Part shown: piece by piece, positions 10,439-17,544 of the stretch
Position numbering within the stretch: position 1 is the first letter of the stretch
How the letters are laid out: each line of letters begins with the position of its first letter
NCBI GenBank assembly: GCA_022486625.1
Contig: JAKVKH010000010.1
Location: 23,611 to 87,610 of the forward strand
Origin: Butyrivibrio sp.
GTDB taxonomy: Bacteria; Bacillota; Clostridia; Lachnospirales; Lachnospiraceae
Direction of reading: 5' to 3'
DNA length: 64,000 bases
Made by a program: the position numbers and the translations under genes
The notes under the pieces: generated by a model
Told to the model about the DNA's origin: nothing
The model's input: the letters and a program-made list of their open reading frames with translations, nothing else
Databases searched by the model: none

Positions 10439-11365
10439 ATGAACAGAGAAATCAAGGGTGCATTACTGACACTTTCCGGTGGAGCCTGCTGGGGACTTTC
10501 CGGTTCCATGGGACAATATCTTTTTACCAGACAGGGAATGGACAGCCGCTGGCTGGTTCCGATCCGCCTCGGCCTTGCCGGCATCATTCTCTTTTTCTTC
10601 TGCCTGCAACGCTATGGTGCAAAACTTCTTTTCCAGCCCTGGAAAAGCCGCCGCGATGCTTTTGAACTGATTGTCTATGGTCTTTTCGGCGTAAGTCTCT
10701 GTCAGTTTCTGTATTTTCTGACCATTCAGCTCTCCACTGCCGGTGTTGCCACGATTCTGCAGGATCTTTCCCCCATCATGATTCTGCTCTGTTCCTGTAT
10801 TCACCTGAAACGGAAACCGCACGCCTATGAGCTGATTGCAATCGCCCTCGCGCTGCTTGGCATCTTCCTTCTGACGACGCACGGCAATCTGCACAGCTTC
10901 GCTGTTCCGCTTTCCGCGCTGATTACTGGAATTCTCAGTGCAGTCTGCGTAACCGTTTATAATATCACCCCGAAACATCTGATGTCCTGCTTCCCGGTTA
11001 CCGTCATGCAGGCCTGGTCATTCCTGATGGGCGGCAGTGTTATCAGTCTGATCTTTCGTCCATGGCAGATTCATTATGTTCCGAATGCAATCGGCATCTT
11101 CGGTATTGCCTTTGTCGTCGTTGTCGGAAACATTCTCGCTTTTACCTGCTATATTACCGGCGTCAAATACATCGGCCCGGAAAAGAGTATTCTGTACGGA
11201 TTTGCAGAACCCATTACTGCCGCCATTATTTCCACCGCAGTCCTCGGAAGTCCGTTTACGCTGTGGGACGTCCTCGGATTTGCTGCGGTTTTTGCCATGC
11301 TCACACTGATTTCCGTTGGTGACCGTTTACCTCACTCTGCCAGAAAATCTGTAAGTGGCTTCTGA
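10439..11365 (+). CDS. EamA/DMT-type transporter
   Basis: Integral membrane protein of 308 residues with about ten hydrophobic helices arranged as two EamA repeats (about 5-140 and 155-295). The N-terminal LSGGACWGLSGSMGQ and the second-half start LITGILSAVCVTVYNI are typical of the drug/metabolite transporter superfamily, whose members export or import amino acids, nucleotide sugars or other small molecules. Substrate cannot be predicted. The ATG at 10439 has AGGGAG seven bases before it, better than the in-frame ATG at 10412. Its 3' end overlaps the convergent phosphohexomutase gene by 34 bases. Confidence 0.9.
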   Translation: MNREIKGALLTLSGGACWGLSGSMGQYLFTRQGMDSRWLVPIRLGLAGIILFFFCLQRYGAKLLFQPWKSRRDAFELIVYGLFGVSLCQFLYFLTIQLSTAGVATILQDLSPIMILLCSCIHLKRKPHAYELIAIALALLGIFLLTTHGNLHSFAVPLSALITGILSAVCVTVYNITPKHLMSCFPVTVMQAWSFLMGGSVISLIFRPWQIHYVPNAIGIFGIAFVVVVGNILAFTCYITGVKYIGPEKSILYGFAEPITAAIISTAVLGSPFTLWDVLGFAAVFAMLTLISVGDRLPHSARKSVSGF

Positions 11366-12834
11366 TCCAGTACTGTAACGTCTGCAAGCATTTCTGCCAG
11401 TTTCAATGCCATCGTCCGGTTTCCGCCCTTACTGTCGCTTTCAATATTAAGCGGCATAATCGGTTCATGAAGAGACTTTCTGATCAGCAGCCATCCATTG
11501 CCGTGCGCTGCATCACAATTGATCCGGACGCCTTCAAAGTTTTCCTTCTCAAGGCTCCAGCCTTCTGTCTGCGGGGTCTTTTCCAGTACCAGCTTCAGAA
11601 CCTGATCCTGCGCGGCAGCGACATTTTCTGCCATAACCGGGAAGCGGATTTCCATACTTTCTGCAGGCTCCTGAAGATCTGCAATCATTGCTTCCAGATT
11701 CTGTCCCTTTCCCATTTCAATGAGCAGCTTTACCATCAGATAAGCACCGTCATCCAGGAAAAAGTTTTCTTTCCATGCGCCATGTCCCGAAGTTTCGATT
11801 GCAAGCTGGCTGTCGGTTCCTTCTTTATTCAGCCGGATTGATTCGTCAATGACATTCTTATAACCGCGTTTGAAACGTCTGTGCACGCCGCCGTGCGCCG
11901 TAATAAATTTTGCAAGTCCGCTTGAAGTAACAGAATCCGTTACAATCGTTGTCCCCGGATGTTCACTGAGCGCGATTCTGGAAAGTACGGCAATCAGTGC
12001 ATTTCTGGTCAGTGTCTTCCCGTCCGGCAGAACTGCGCCGGCTCTGTCCACATCAGTATCAAAAATAATTCCCAGGTCGGCCTTCGCCGCAAGTGTCGCT
12101 TCACGAACAGATGCTGCCGCTTTTTTATCCTCCGGATTCGGAATATGGTTCGGGAAATGCCCGTCAGGATCAAGGAACTGGCTGCCCGCAGTATCCGCGC
12201 CAAGCGGTCTTAATACCTTTGCCTCAAAAAATCCTCCGTCGCCGTTACCTGCATCCACAATAATGTGAAGGCCGGCAAGCGGATGCTGATAATCTGCCGC
12301 GCCAACGCCCTTCCTGATCTTCTCACACAGATATTCCGTATAAATACTCATGAAATCGATCTGCTGTGCCTGTCCGGAAAACGGCTGCTGCAGATCCATC
12401 GTCTCTGCCAGCTGTGTCAGCTCTGTAATCTCACTTTTTTCAAGGCCTCCCTGCGGTGTGAAAAATTTCATTCCGTTTCTGTGATAGGGAAGATGACTCG
12501 CCGTAATCATGATACTGCCATCAAAATGATAAGGATCCAGTACTGTCGACATGAACATGGCCGGTGTACTTGCCAGGCCAAGATCCGCGCTCTCTGCCCC
12601 TGCTGCCTGAATGCCTTCAAACGCCGCCCTGATCAGCTTTTCTCCTGTCAGTCTTGAATCATGTCCTGCCGCAATACGAAGATTCTTCTTTCCGGTTCTG
12701 TGTTCCAGCCAGCTGACAAAGGCTGCCGCAAGGTGTCTGACCGCATCCTCCGTCAGATTTACTGTTTCATTCCATTCATTCTCCATCGCGATACCGCGAA
12801 TGTCACTTCCGTTCTGTAATTCCGAATACTGCAT
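11332..12834 (-). CDS. Phosphomannomutase/phosphoglucomutase family protein
   Basis: Alpha-D-phosphohexomutase of 500 residues interconverting hexose 1- and 6-phosphates. All four active-site elements are visible: the phosphoserine loop TASHLPYHRNGMKFF, the metal loop DTDVDR, the sugar-binding ETSGHGAW, and a C-terminal phosphate-binding region around RINCDAAHGNGW. The ASHLP/RNGMKFF form of the serine loop is the variant seen in plant and cyanobacterial-type PMM/PGM relatives rather than ASHNP. The ATG at 12834 is chosen with GGAGGAG 6-8 bases upstream; a TTG further out overlaps the ribosome site. The gene ends 34 bases inside the convergent transporter gene. Confidence 0.9.
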   Translation of the reverse strand: MQYSELQNGSDIRGIAMENEWNETVNLTEDAVRHLAAAFVSWLEHRTGKKNLRIAAGHDSRLTGEKLIRAAFEGIQAAGAESADLGLASTPAMFMSTVLDPYHFDGSIMITASHLPYHRNGMKFFTPQGGLEKSEITELTQLAETMDLQQPFSGQAQQIDFMSIYTEYLCEKIRKGVGAADYQHPLAGLHIIVDAGNGDGGFFEAKVLRPLGADTAGSQFLDPDGHFPNHIPNPEDKKAAASVREATLAAKADLGIIFDTDVDRAGAVLPDGKTLTRNALIAVLSRIALSEHPGTTIVTDSVTSSGLAKFITAHGGVHRRFKRGYKNVIDESIRLNKEGTDSQLAIETSGHGAWKENFFLDDGAYLMVKLLIEMGKGQNLEAMIADLQEPAESMEIRFPVMAENVAAAQDQVLKLVLEKTPQTEGWSLEKENFEGVRINCDAAHGNGWLLIRKSLHEPIMPLNIESDSKGGNRTMALKLAEMLADVTVLDQKPLTDFLAE

Positions 12835-12908
12835 TTTCATCTCCTCCAATGCTTCATATTATTGTCCATTTTACCCTGTTTTTATTCATATGGACAGATA
12901 CTTTTTGA

Positions 12909-12937
12909 TTGACATGCACAAATATAGTCCTTAAAAT
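12909..12937 (+). promoter_or_regulatory. Sigma-A promoter of the riboswitch-oadB-oadG unit
   Basis: TTGACA (12909-12914), a 17-base spacer and TAAAAT (12932-12937). Transcription would begin about where the first helix of the riboswitch starts. Confidence 0.8.
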
Positions 12938-12943
12938 AGAAAT

Positions 12944-13063
12944 ATAAAAGGGAGTAGCTGACAGCGCTGACCTGCGCGGCAGCCGGATCCGTCATCACGA
13001 TGGAAACATCCGAATCCGGCTTAGGTGATTATCTGAATTTTTTACCGACGGCAAGACTTTTAT
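12944..13063 (+). ncRNA. yybP-ykoY (Mn2+) riboswitch aptamer
   Basis: Closing helix P1 is formed by ATAAAAG (12944-12950) with CTTTTAT (13057-13063). Right after the 5' strand comes the conserved GGGAGTAGC, and before the 3' strand GGCAAGAC. The third helix carries the diagnostic loop CGTCATCACGATGG closed by GGAAAC and ATCCGG pairing. These elements match the crystallised yybP-ykoY RNAs position by position. The family binds Mn2+. The 3' strand of P1 is also part of the following terminator stem, so folding of aptamer and terminator exclude each other and metal binding should turn expression on. Confidence 0.9.
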
Positions 13064-13109
13064 GATAGCTTTATTCAGCTATGATAAAAGTCCTGCCGTC
13101 GGTTTTTTT
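13044..13109 (+). terminator. Riboswitch-controlled terminator
   Basis: A near-perfect 26-bp stem (13044-13069 with 13078-13103, two mismatches) around an 8-base loop, followed by a T run to 13109. Its 5' arm contains the 3' strand of aptamer helix P1, so it is the expression platform of the Mn2+ riboswitch. Confidence 0.9.
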
Positions 13110-13176
13110 CAGGTTATACCGGTTTTTTGCGTTGATCCCTGCCGCCGCTGCATCCACTGATTACGGGAGGTATACT

Positions 13177-14313
13177 ATGCAACAGATTCTTGATCTTTAT
13201 TCAAATCTCGGAAACACCACCTGGCAGATGATTGTCATGTGGATCATCGGCGGCATCCTGATCTATCTCGGAATTGCCAGAAAAATGGAACCTTCACTTC
13301 TGGTTCCCATGGGTTTTGGCGCCATACTGGTCAATCTGCCTCTATCCGGCGCAGTCACACAGGTGATTGACAATGTCACGGAAACCGGCCCTCTGAATGT
13401 ACTTTTTGATGCCGGTATTGCCAATGAAGTTTTCCTGCTGCTTTTGTTTATCGGCATCGGCGCTATGATTGATTTCACTCCGCTCCTGTCCTGTCCGCAG
13501 ATGATGCTGTTCGGTGCTGCGGCACAGTTCGGTATTTTCTTTACCTTAAGTCTTGCCACTCTGTTCGGTTTCAACCTGCAGGATGCTGCTTCTGTCGGTA
13601 TCATCGGTGCCGCAGACGGCCCGACTTCCATTTTCGTTGCCGATTATTTTCAGTCCAGATATGTCGGTGCCATCGTTGTCGCCGCCTATTCCTACATGGC
13701 ACTGGTTCCGATCATTCAGCCACCGGTTATCCGCATGGTCACTACAAAGAAGGAACGCTGTATTCACATGAAATATAACCCGCGCAACGTATCCAAAACC
13801 GCGAAGATCATGTTTCCGATCTGCATCACCATTGTTGCCGGCCTGATCGCTCCCCGTTCCGTTGCCCTTGTCGGCTTCCTGATGTTCGGAAACCTGATCC
13901 GTGAGTGCGGCGTACTGGATTCTCTTTCCAATACGGCACAGACTTCTCTTGCCAACCTGATCACACTGATGCTCGGCCTTACGGTTGCTTCTCAGATGCG
14001 TGCGGATGATTTTCTGAACCTGCAGACACTCTTTATCCTGATGCTGGGACTTGTGGCCTTCATCTTTGATACCATCGGCGGCGTTCTGTTTGCCAAGATA
14101 CTGAACCTGTTCCTGAAGGAAAAGCTTAACCCGATGATCGGTGCCTGCGGTATTTCCGCATTTCCGATGTCTGCCCGTGTCATCACGCAGATGGGTCTGA
14201 AAGAAGATCCGACAAATGTTCTGATCATGCAGGCAACCGGCGTTAACGTATCCGGTCAGATCGCATCCGTCATTGCCGGAGGTCTGATCCTCGGACTGGT
14301 TCCGAGACTGTAA
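13177..14313 (+). CDS. Sodium-translocating decarboxylase beta subunit (OadB/MmdB/GcdB family)
   Basis: Membrane protein of 378 residues, the size of MmdB/GcdB-type beta subunits. In the known complexes this subunit decarboxylates carboxybiotin and pumps Na+ outward. The family signature GAADGPTSIFVADYF carries the essential Asp, and the late segment GVNVSGQIASVIAGG carries the conserved Asn and Ser. About nine to eleven hydrophobic segments are visible. GGGAGGT stands five bases before the ATG at 13177; the open frame extends upstream into the terminator hairpin but has no ribosome site there. A small gamma-like gene follows, while the carboxyltransferase alpha and biotin carrier subunits are not in the window. 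It is preceded by a Mn2+ riboswitch. Confidence 0.9.
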   Translation: MQQILDLYSNLGNTTWQMIVMWIIGGILIYLGIARKMEPSLLVPMGFGAILVNLPLSGAVTQVIDNVTETGPLNVLFDAGIANEVFLLLLFIGIGAMIDFTPLLSCPQMMLFGAAAQFGIFFTLSLATLFGFNLQDAASVGIIGAADGPTSIFVADYFQSRYVGAIVVAAYSYMALVPIIQPPVIRMVTTKKERCIHMKYNPRNVSKTAKIMFPICITIVAGLIAPRSVALVGFLMFGNLIRECGVLDSLSNTAQTSLANLITLMLGLTVASQMRADDFLNLQTLFILMLGLVAFIFDTIGGVLFAKILNLFLKEKLNPMIGACGISAFPMSARVITQMGLKEDPTNVLIMQATGVNVSGQIASVIAGGLILGLVPRL

Positions 14314-14371
14314 AACTGATTCTGAATACGATTCTGTTCACAGCTGGTTTTTTCCAGAGAAAGGAATAAAT

Positions 14372-14509
14372 ATGATTGCAAACTTTATGGACTCACTCAG
14401 AGTCATGGGACTTGGCATGCTGGGAATCTTCTCCGTTGCGGTAGTTCTGATTCTGATCATGATCATTCTGACAAAACTGTTCCCTGCAGAACACAATGAT
14501 TCCAATTGA
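14372..14509 (+). CDS. OadG-like small membrane protein (decarboxylase gamma chain)
   Basis: A 45-residue protein with AAGGA seven bases before its ATG, 58 bases after oadB. One membrane helix (about residues 14-36, GMLGIFSVAVVLILIMIILT) is followed by a short polar tail, as in the gamma subunits of oxaloacetate and methylmalonyl-CoA decarboxylases, which hold the complex together. The N-terminal pattern SLRVMGLGMLGIF with Gly-Met near the helix start is typical of OadG. Its position directly after the beta subunit supports the call. The protein is short compared with most OadG (about 80 residues). Confidence 0.75.
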   Translation: MIANFMDSLRVMGLGMLGIFSVAVVLILIMIILTKLFPAEHNDSN

Positions 14510-14531
14510 ATAAACTACAGGGCAATTTCAT

Positions 14532-14581
14532 AAAAAAAGATACAGCTCATGGCATCGTGCCATGCGGCTGTATCTTTTTTT
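14532..14581. terminator. Bidirectional terminator between oadG and the EAL gene
   Basis: AAAAAAAGATACAGC pairs with GCTGTATCTTTTTTT, with an inner stem CATGGCA/TGCCATG. A T run on one strand and an A run on the other let it serve both convergent genes. Confidence 0.88.
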
Positions 14582-16494
14582 CAGGAATTCATCTTTCTGA
14601 CATATTCCAGAAACTCTTTTTCCGGTATCGGTCTGGAGAAATAAAACCCCTGTTCATAATCGCATCCCATATGTGCAAGTTCATCTGCCATTTTCTGCGA
14701 TTCCACACCCTCCGCCACAATCTCAAGGTGCTGATTCTTAAACATCTGTATCACATGCGGCAGAATATCTCCTGCTCCGTTGAAATATGACCACACAATT
14801 GATTTATCAATTTTTACAATATGCAGCGGAAGTTTGAGAATATTGATCAGATTGGAAAATCCGGTTCCATAATCGTCCAGTGAAAACGTTGTTCCATATT
14901 CCAGCAGCTGTTTCATATTTTCCCGGATTGCTCCGGCGTCCGTCGTCGCCGTCTCTGTAATTTCCAGATTTACGCGGTTCATTGAGACACCATATTTTGA
15001 AGCAATTTCTGTCAGTTCCTCTGCCAGCTGTTCCTGAAGGCATTGTATCGGTGAAAGATTAATCTCAATATAATCAATTTTCAGTTCATCCAAAGAATGA
15101 TCATGAATAAAACTGCAGGTTTTCTCAAAAATCTGACGGCCAAGCTGCATGATGCTTCCGTTCTGCTCCGCTTTTGGAATAAATACTTCCGGAGAAATAA
15201 ATCCAAGCTCCGGATCCGATAACCTTGCCAGGGCCTCCGCCGCAGATATCCTTCCCTGTGAATTAGAATAAATCGGCTGAAAATATACTTCCAGAGAATC
15301 ATTTTCCAGTGCCTGATTCAATGCACTTTCTACTTTTCCGTCATAACGCATGCGTTCAATCAGTTCCTGACTGATATTGATATGACTGCCTCCCGCTTCT
15401 GCTGCCTCATCCATCGCCATCTGCAGTCCGTCCATAAGTTCTGCCGCATTATCACGGGCAATTTCAGCAGGCCAGAGTACTGTGCATATATGAAAATATA
15501 TTTCTCCGTTTTCCAGTTTCCACGGCTGGTCAAACCTTTTCTGTATTTTAATCCCTGATGCAGAGAAATCTTTTCCAGCAGGATCCAGTATTACAAAACA
15601 TCCTTCATGAAAATAGAACGTCAGAAATTCCGGATTCAGCTTTTTCAGATAATCTGCAATTTCCGTCATACAGAGATCCAGATGCTCCTTCCCGTAAATC
15701 TTTCGGGCAGTTGCATATCTGTCCATTACAATTCCGAAGCACGAGAATTTTTTGTTTTGGCTGATTTTCTCTTTTGCAATTTCCGTAAATGCATCTGTAT
15801 TAAACAACCCGGTCATATTGTTATTATAAAAATCGGGGTTCTGGAGAGACAGATAGATAATGGCAATTGCAAGTGCTGAACAGCCATTTGTCATAAGTAC
15901 ATACGGAAAGAAAACGATCTGCAGAAATGCGCCCATAAAAACAATCAGGCTGAAAGTATAAATACTGATCAGCTGCCCAAGCGCCACGTTCTTTCGGAAT
16001 CTGGTAATAAATACCACCGACAGCACAATGTAAATGCACACAAAAGCAAAAATAGTCAGATATCCCCATCCCCTGCGGTACCCGTCCACCGGATCAATGG
16101 TGAAAACCATCCCGCTTACCGGGGAAGACAATATAAACACTTCCATAAGCAGAAAAGGAATCTGAAGTATGATTTTCAATGCCTTCGGAATATGCCCTGA
16201 AATTCCCGTCAATGATACTGTATAGAAATAAAATTCCACAATCAGAAATGCCAGAAGTCCAAAATAAACCGTATTTGCAACATTCTGAACCAAAACGGAA
16301 TAATTCATCCCTTCCGAAGAAACATAAGATGCAACGAGGTCTGACAGAATCACGCCAACCTCAATGCCGAGAATACGTGAAAAGAAATGATTCTGATATA
16401 AGGGAAGGCGGCGCTGCGTCCAGTAGAAAACATTAAATACTACCGTCAACAGCAACGCCGCAATCTCGAAATCCGGATTCCAGGTCATGATCAT
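14581..16494 (-). CDS. Membrane-bound EAL phosphodiesterase with degenerate GGDEF
   Basis: Protein of 637 residues predicted to hydrolyse cyclic-di-GMP. About seven membrane helices fill residues 1-215. A degenerate GGDEF-like domain follows (about 230-370), with FHEGCF where GGDEF would be, so it should not make c-di-GMP. The C-terminal EAL domain (about 385-630) keeps the catalytic set: AEALARL, the Asn of EINLSP, LEITET, the DD of LDDYGTGFSN, VKIDKS, VAEGVES and QGFYFSRP. An ATG at 16494 is used, but the ribosome site GAGG is ten bases away and weak; the 57-bp repeat array lies immediately upstream and would be in its leader. Confidence 0.9.
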   Translation of the reverse strand: MIMTWNPDFEIAALLLTVVFNVFYWTQRRLPLYQNHFFSRILGIEVGVILSDLVASYVSSEGMNYSVLVQNVANTVYFGLLAFLIVEFYFYTVSLTGISGHIPKALKIILQIPFLLMEVFILSSPVSGMVFTIDPVDGYRRGWGYLTIFAFVCIYIVLSVVFITRFRKNVALGQLISIYTFSLIVFMGAFLQIVFFPYVLMTNGCSALAIAIIYLSLQNPDFYNNNMTGLFNTDAFTEIAKEKISQNKKFSCFGIVMDRYATARKIYGKEHLDLCMTEIADYLKKLNPEFLTFYFHEGCFVILDPAGKDFSASGIKIQKRFDQPWKLENGEIYFHICTVLWPAEIARDNAAELMDGLQMAMDEAAEAGGSHINISQELIERMRYDGKVESALNQALENDSLEVYFQPIYSNSQGRISAAEALARLSDPELGFISPEVFIPKAEQNGSIMQLGRQIFEKTCSFIHDHSLDELKIDYIEINLSPIQCLQEQLAEELTEIASKYGVSMNRVNLEITETATTDAGAIRENMKQLLEYGTTFSLDDYGTGFSNLINILKLPLHIVKIDKSIVWSYFNGAGDILPHVIQMFKNQHLEIVAEGVESQKMADELAHMGCDYEQGFYFSRPIPEKEFLEYVRKMNS

Positions 16495-16518
16495 GATGCA
16501 CCCGCCTCACTTGTTTGC

Positions 16519-16689
16519 CCTGCCGAGGTTGCGAAGCAATCCTCGTTAAATTCAGGTGCCGTTGCACCTGGATGTCCTGCCGAGGTTGCGGAGCAATCCT
16601 CGATAAATTCAGGTGCCGTTGCACCTGAATGTCCTGCCGAGGTTGCGGAGCAATCCTCGTTAAATTCAGGTGCCGTTGCACCTGAATTT
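16519..16689. repeat. 57-bp tandem palindromic repeat, three copies
   Basis: Three head-to-tail units begin at 16519, 16576 and 16633, differing at only a few bases. Each unit contains two hairpins: CGAGGTTGC/GCAATCCTCG with a single bulge, and the perfect CAGGTGC-CGTT-GCACCTG. Since 57 is a multiple of three, several frames stay open across the array and give spurious peptides. The array lies just upstream of the EAL gene start on that gene's leader side. It resembles in length and layout the array at 59587. Confidence 0.9.
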
Positions 16690-16861
16690 ATTATACCATA
16701 CTTCAACAGTAAAAATACTTTTTACAGTAAAAAAGCCGGGTCTGCAATGCAGTCCGGATTATTTTTGGGAGGGACCCCCGGGTATCGATCCGGAGGCCTG
16801 TTATGAAAAGAAGTTATTTTTATACTATTCTGATTCTGTGACCATTCTGTGGATAAAAAGT
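16690..16861. other. Intergenic stretch with weak hairpins
   Basis: Between the repeat array and the hsp20 terminator. It holds a hairpin CCGGGTCTGCA/TGCAGTCCGG at about 16736-16757 followed by ATTATTTTT, which could end plus-strand transcripts, and a GC-rich patch near 16770-16797. No gene is supported. Confidence 0.5.
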
Positions 16862-16901
16862 GAAAAAAAGATGCCCCGGGGTTCTACCGCCCCGGGGCAT
16901 C
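16862..16901 (-). terminator. Terminator of hsp20
   Basis: A 12-bp perfect stem GATGCCCCGGGG (16870-16881) with CCCCGGGGCATC (16890-16901), followed on the minus strand by seven T residues. Confidence 0.92.
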
Positions 16902-16934
16902 CTTCTTCCCTGCTCACTTCAGGTCATCCGGCCA

Positions 16935-17390
16935 TCAGTCTTTGACTTCAATTCTCTGCACATCATTCTTTTCAGGAATCGCTTCCTTCTTCGGGAATGT
17001 CACCGTCAGAACACCGTTCTTATACTGTGCCCTGATATCTTCCGGCTTCATGTCTTCTACTCTGAAGGATCTCTGATAAGAAGCGGATCTGCGTTCACGG
17101 CGGATATACTTGCCGTCTTTATCCTTTTCATCCTTCTTCTCATCATGCGAAGCAGAAATCGTAAGCATGTCATTCTTCAGATCAATATGAATATCTTCCT
17201 TGTTAAATCCCGGAAGATCAGCTTCCAGTCTGTAATTCTTACCTTCATCAATCACATCGGTCTTCATACTGTCTGTACTTCCAAGACCGGTTCCCCAGAA
17301 GTCGTCAAACATATGATCCATCTCTTCGAACGGGTTCATCATGTTCATCTCATCATCTTTGTTACTCTTCCACAGCATAGGCATCAACAT
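16935..17390 (-). CDS. Hsp20/alpha-crystallin small heat-shock protein
   Basis: Cytoplasmic holdase chaperone of 151 residues. The N-terminal arm is rich in Met, Phe and Asp. The alpha-crystallin domain spans about residues 40-135, with YRLEADLPGFNKEDIHID at its start and the A-x-x-x-n-GVL motif as AQYKNGVLTVTFPK near the end. A C-terminal tail carrying Ile-Glu-Val follows. AAAGGAG lies ten bases before the ATG at 17390; a GTG three codons upstream overlaps it. A single-gene unit with its own terminator and an upstream dyad. Confidence 0.93.
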   Translation of the reverse strand: MLMPMLWKSNKDDEMNMMNPFEEMDHMFDDFWGTGLGSTDSMKTDVIDEGKNYRLEADLPGFNKEDIHIDLKNDMLTISASHDEKKDEKDKDGKYIRRERRSASYQRSFRVEDMKPEDIRAQYKNGVLTVTFPKKEAIPEKNDVQRIEVKD

Positions 17391-17476
17391 ATAAATCACA
17401 CTCCTTTTATAAAATATGATTGAATGATTTTTTTATTGAAGAAAGGATTTTTATTTCTTTCCCTCTCTTCGATATA

Positions 17477-17497
17477 TGTTATAGCACATGTATAACA
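17477..17497. promoter_or_regulatory. 21-bp dyad upstream of hsp20
   Basis: TGTTATA, seven spacer bases and TATAACA form a perfect inverted repeat about 90 bases upstream of hsp20. On the minus strand it contains TGCTATAAC, a plausible extended -10, so it may be an operator overlapping the promoter. It does not match the CIRCE consensus. Confidence 0.4.
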
Positions 17498-17544
17498 GCA
17501 GAGCAATAAAGCAAATCTAAAATAGTATGAACAAATAAATAAAA

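Noticed and set aside
13081..13176. Upstream extension of the oadB reading frame
   Set aside because: The first ATG lies in the 3' arm of the riboswitch terminator and has no ribosome site; GGGAGGT marks the ATG at 13177.
16519..16689. Possible CRISPR array
   Set aside because: Units are directly adjacent and nearly identical throughout, with no variable spacers and no cas genes in the window.
16433..16706. Minus-strand open frames of 71-82 codons with repeated peptides across the 57-bp array
   Set aside because: They exist because the repeat unit is a multiple of three and free of stops; no ribosome site fits and the sequence is explained by palindromic DNA repeats.
16735..16800. tRNA-like sequence with GGTATCGATCC
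   Set aside because: Only a T-arm-like patch is present; no acceptor stem, anticodon arm or D arm can be built around it.
16803..16841. Tiny frame MKRSYFYTILIL after GGAGG
   Set aside because: Twelve codons, no conserved context and nothing downstream on that strand to be led by it.
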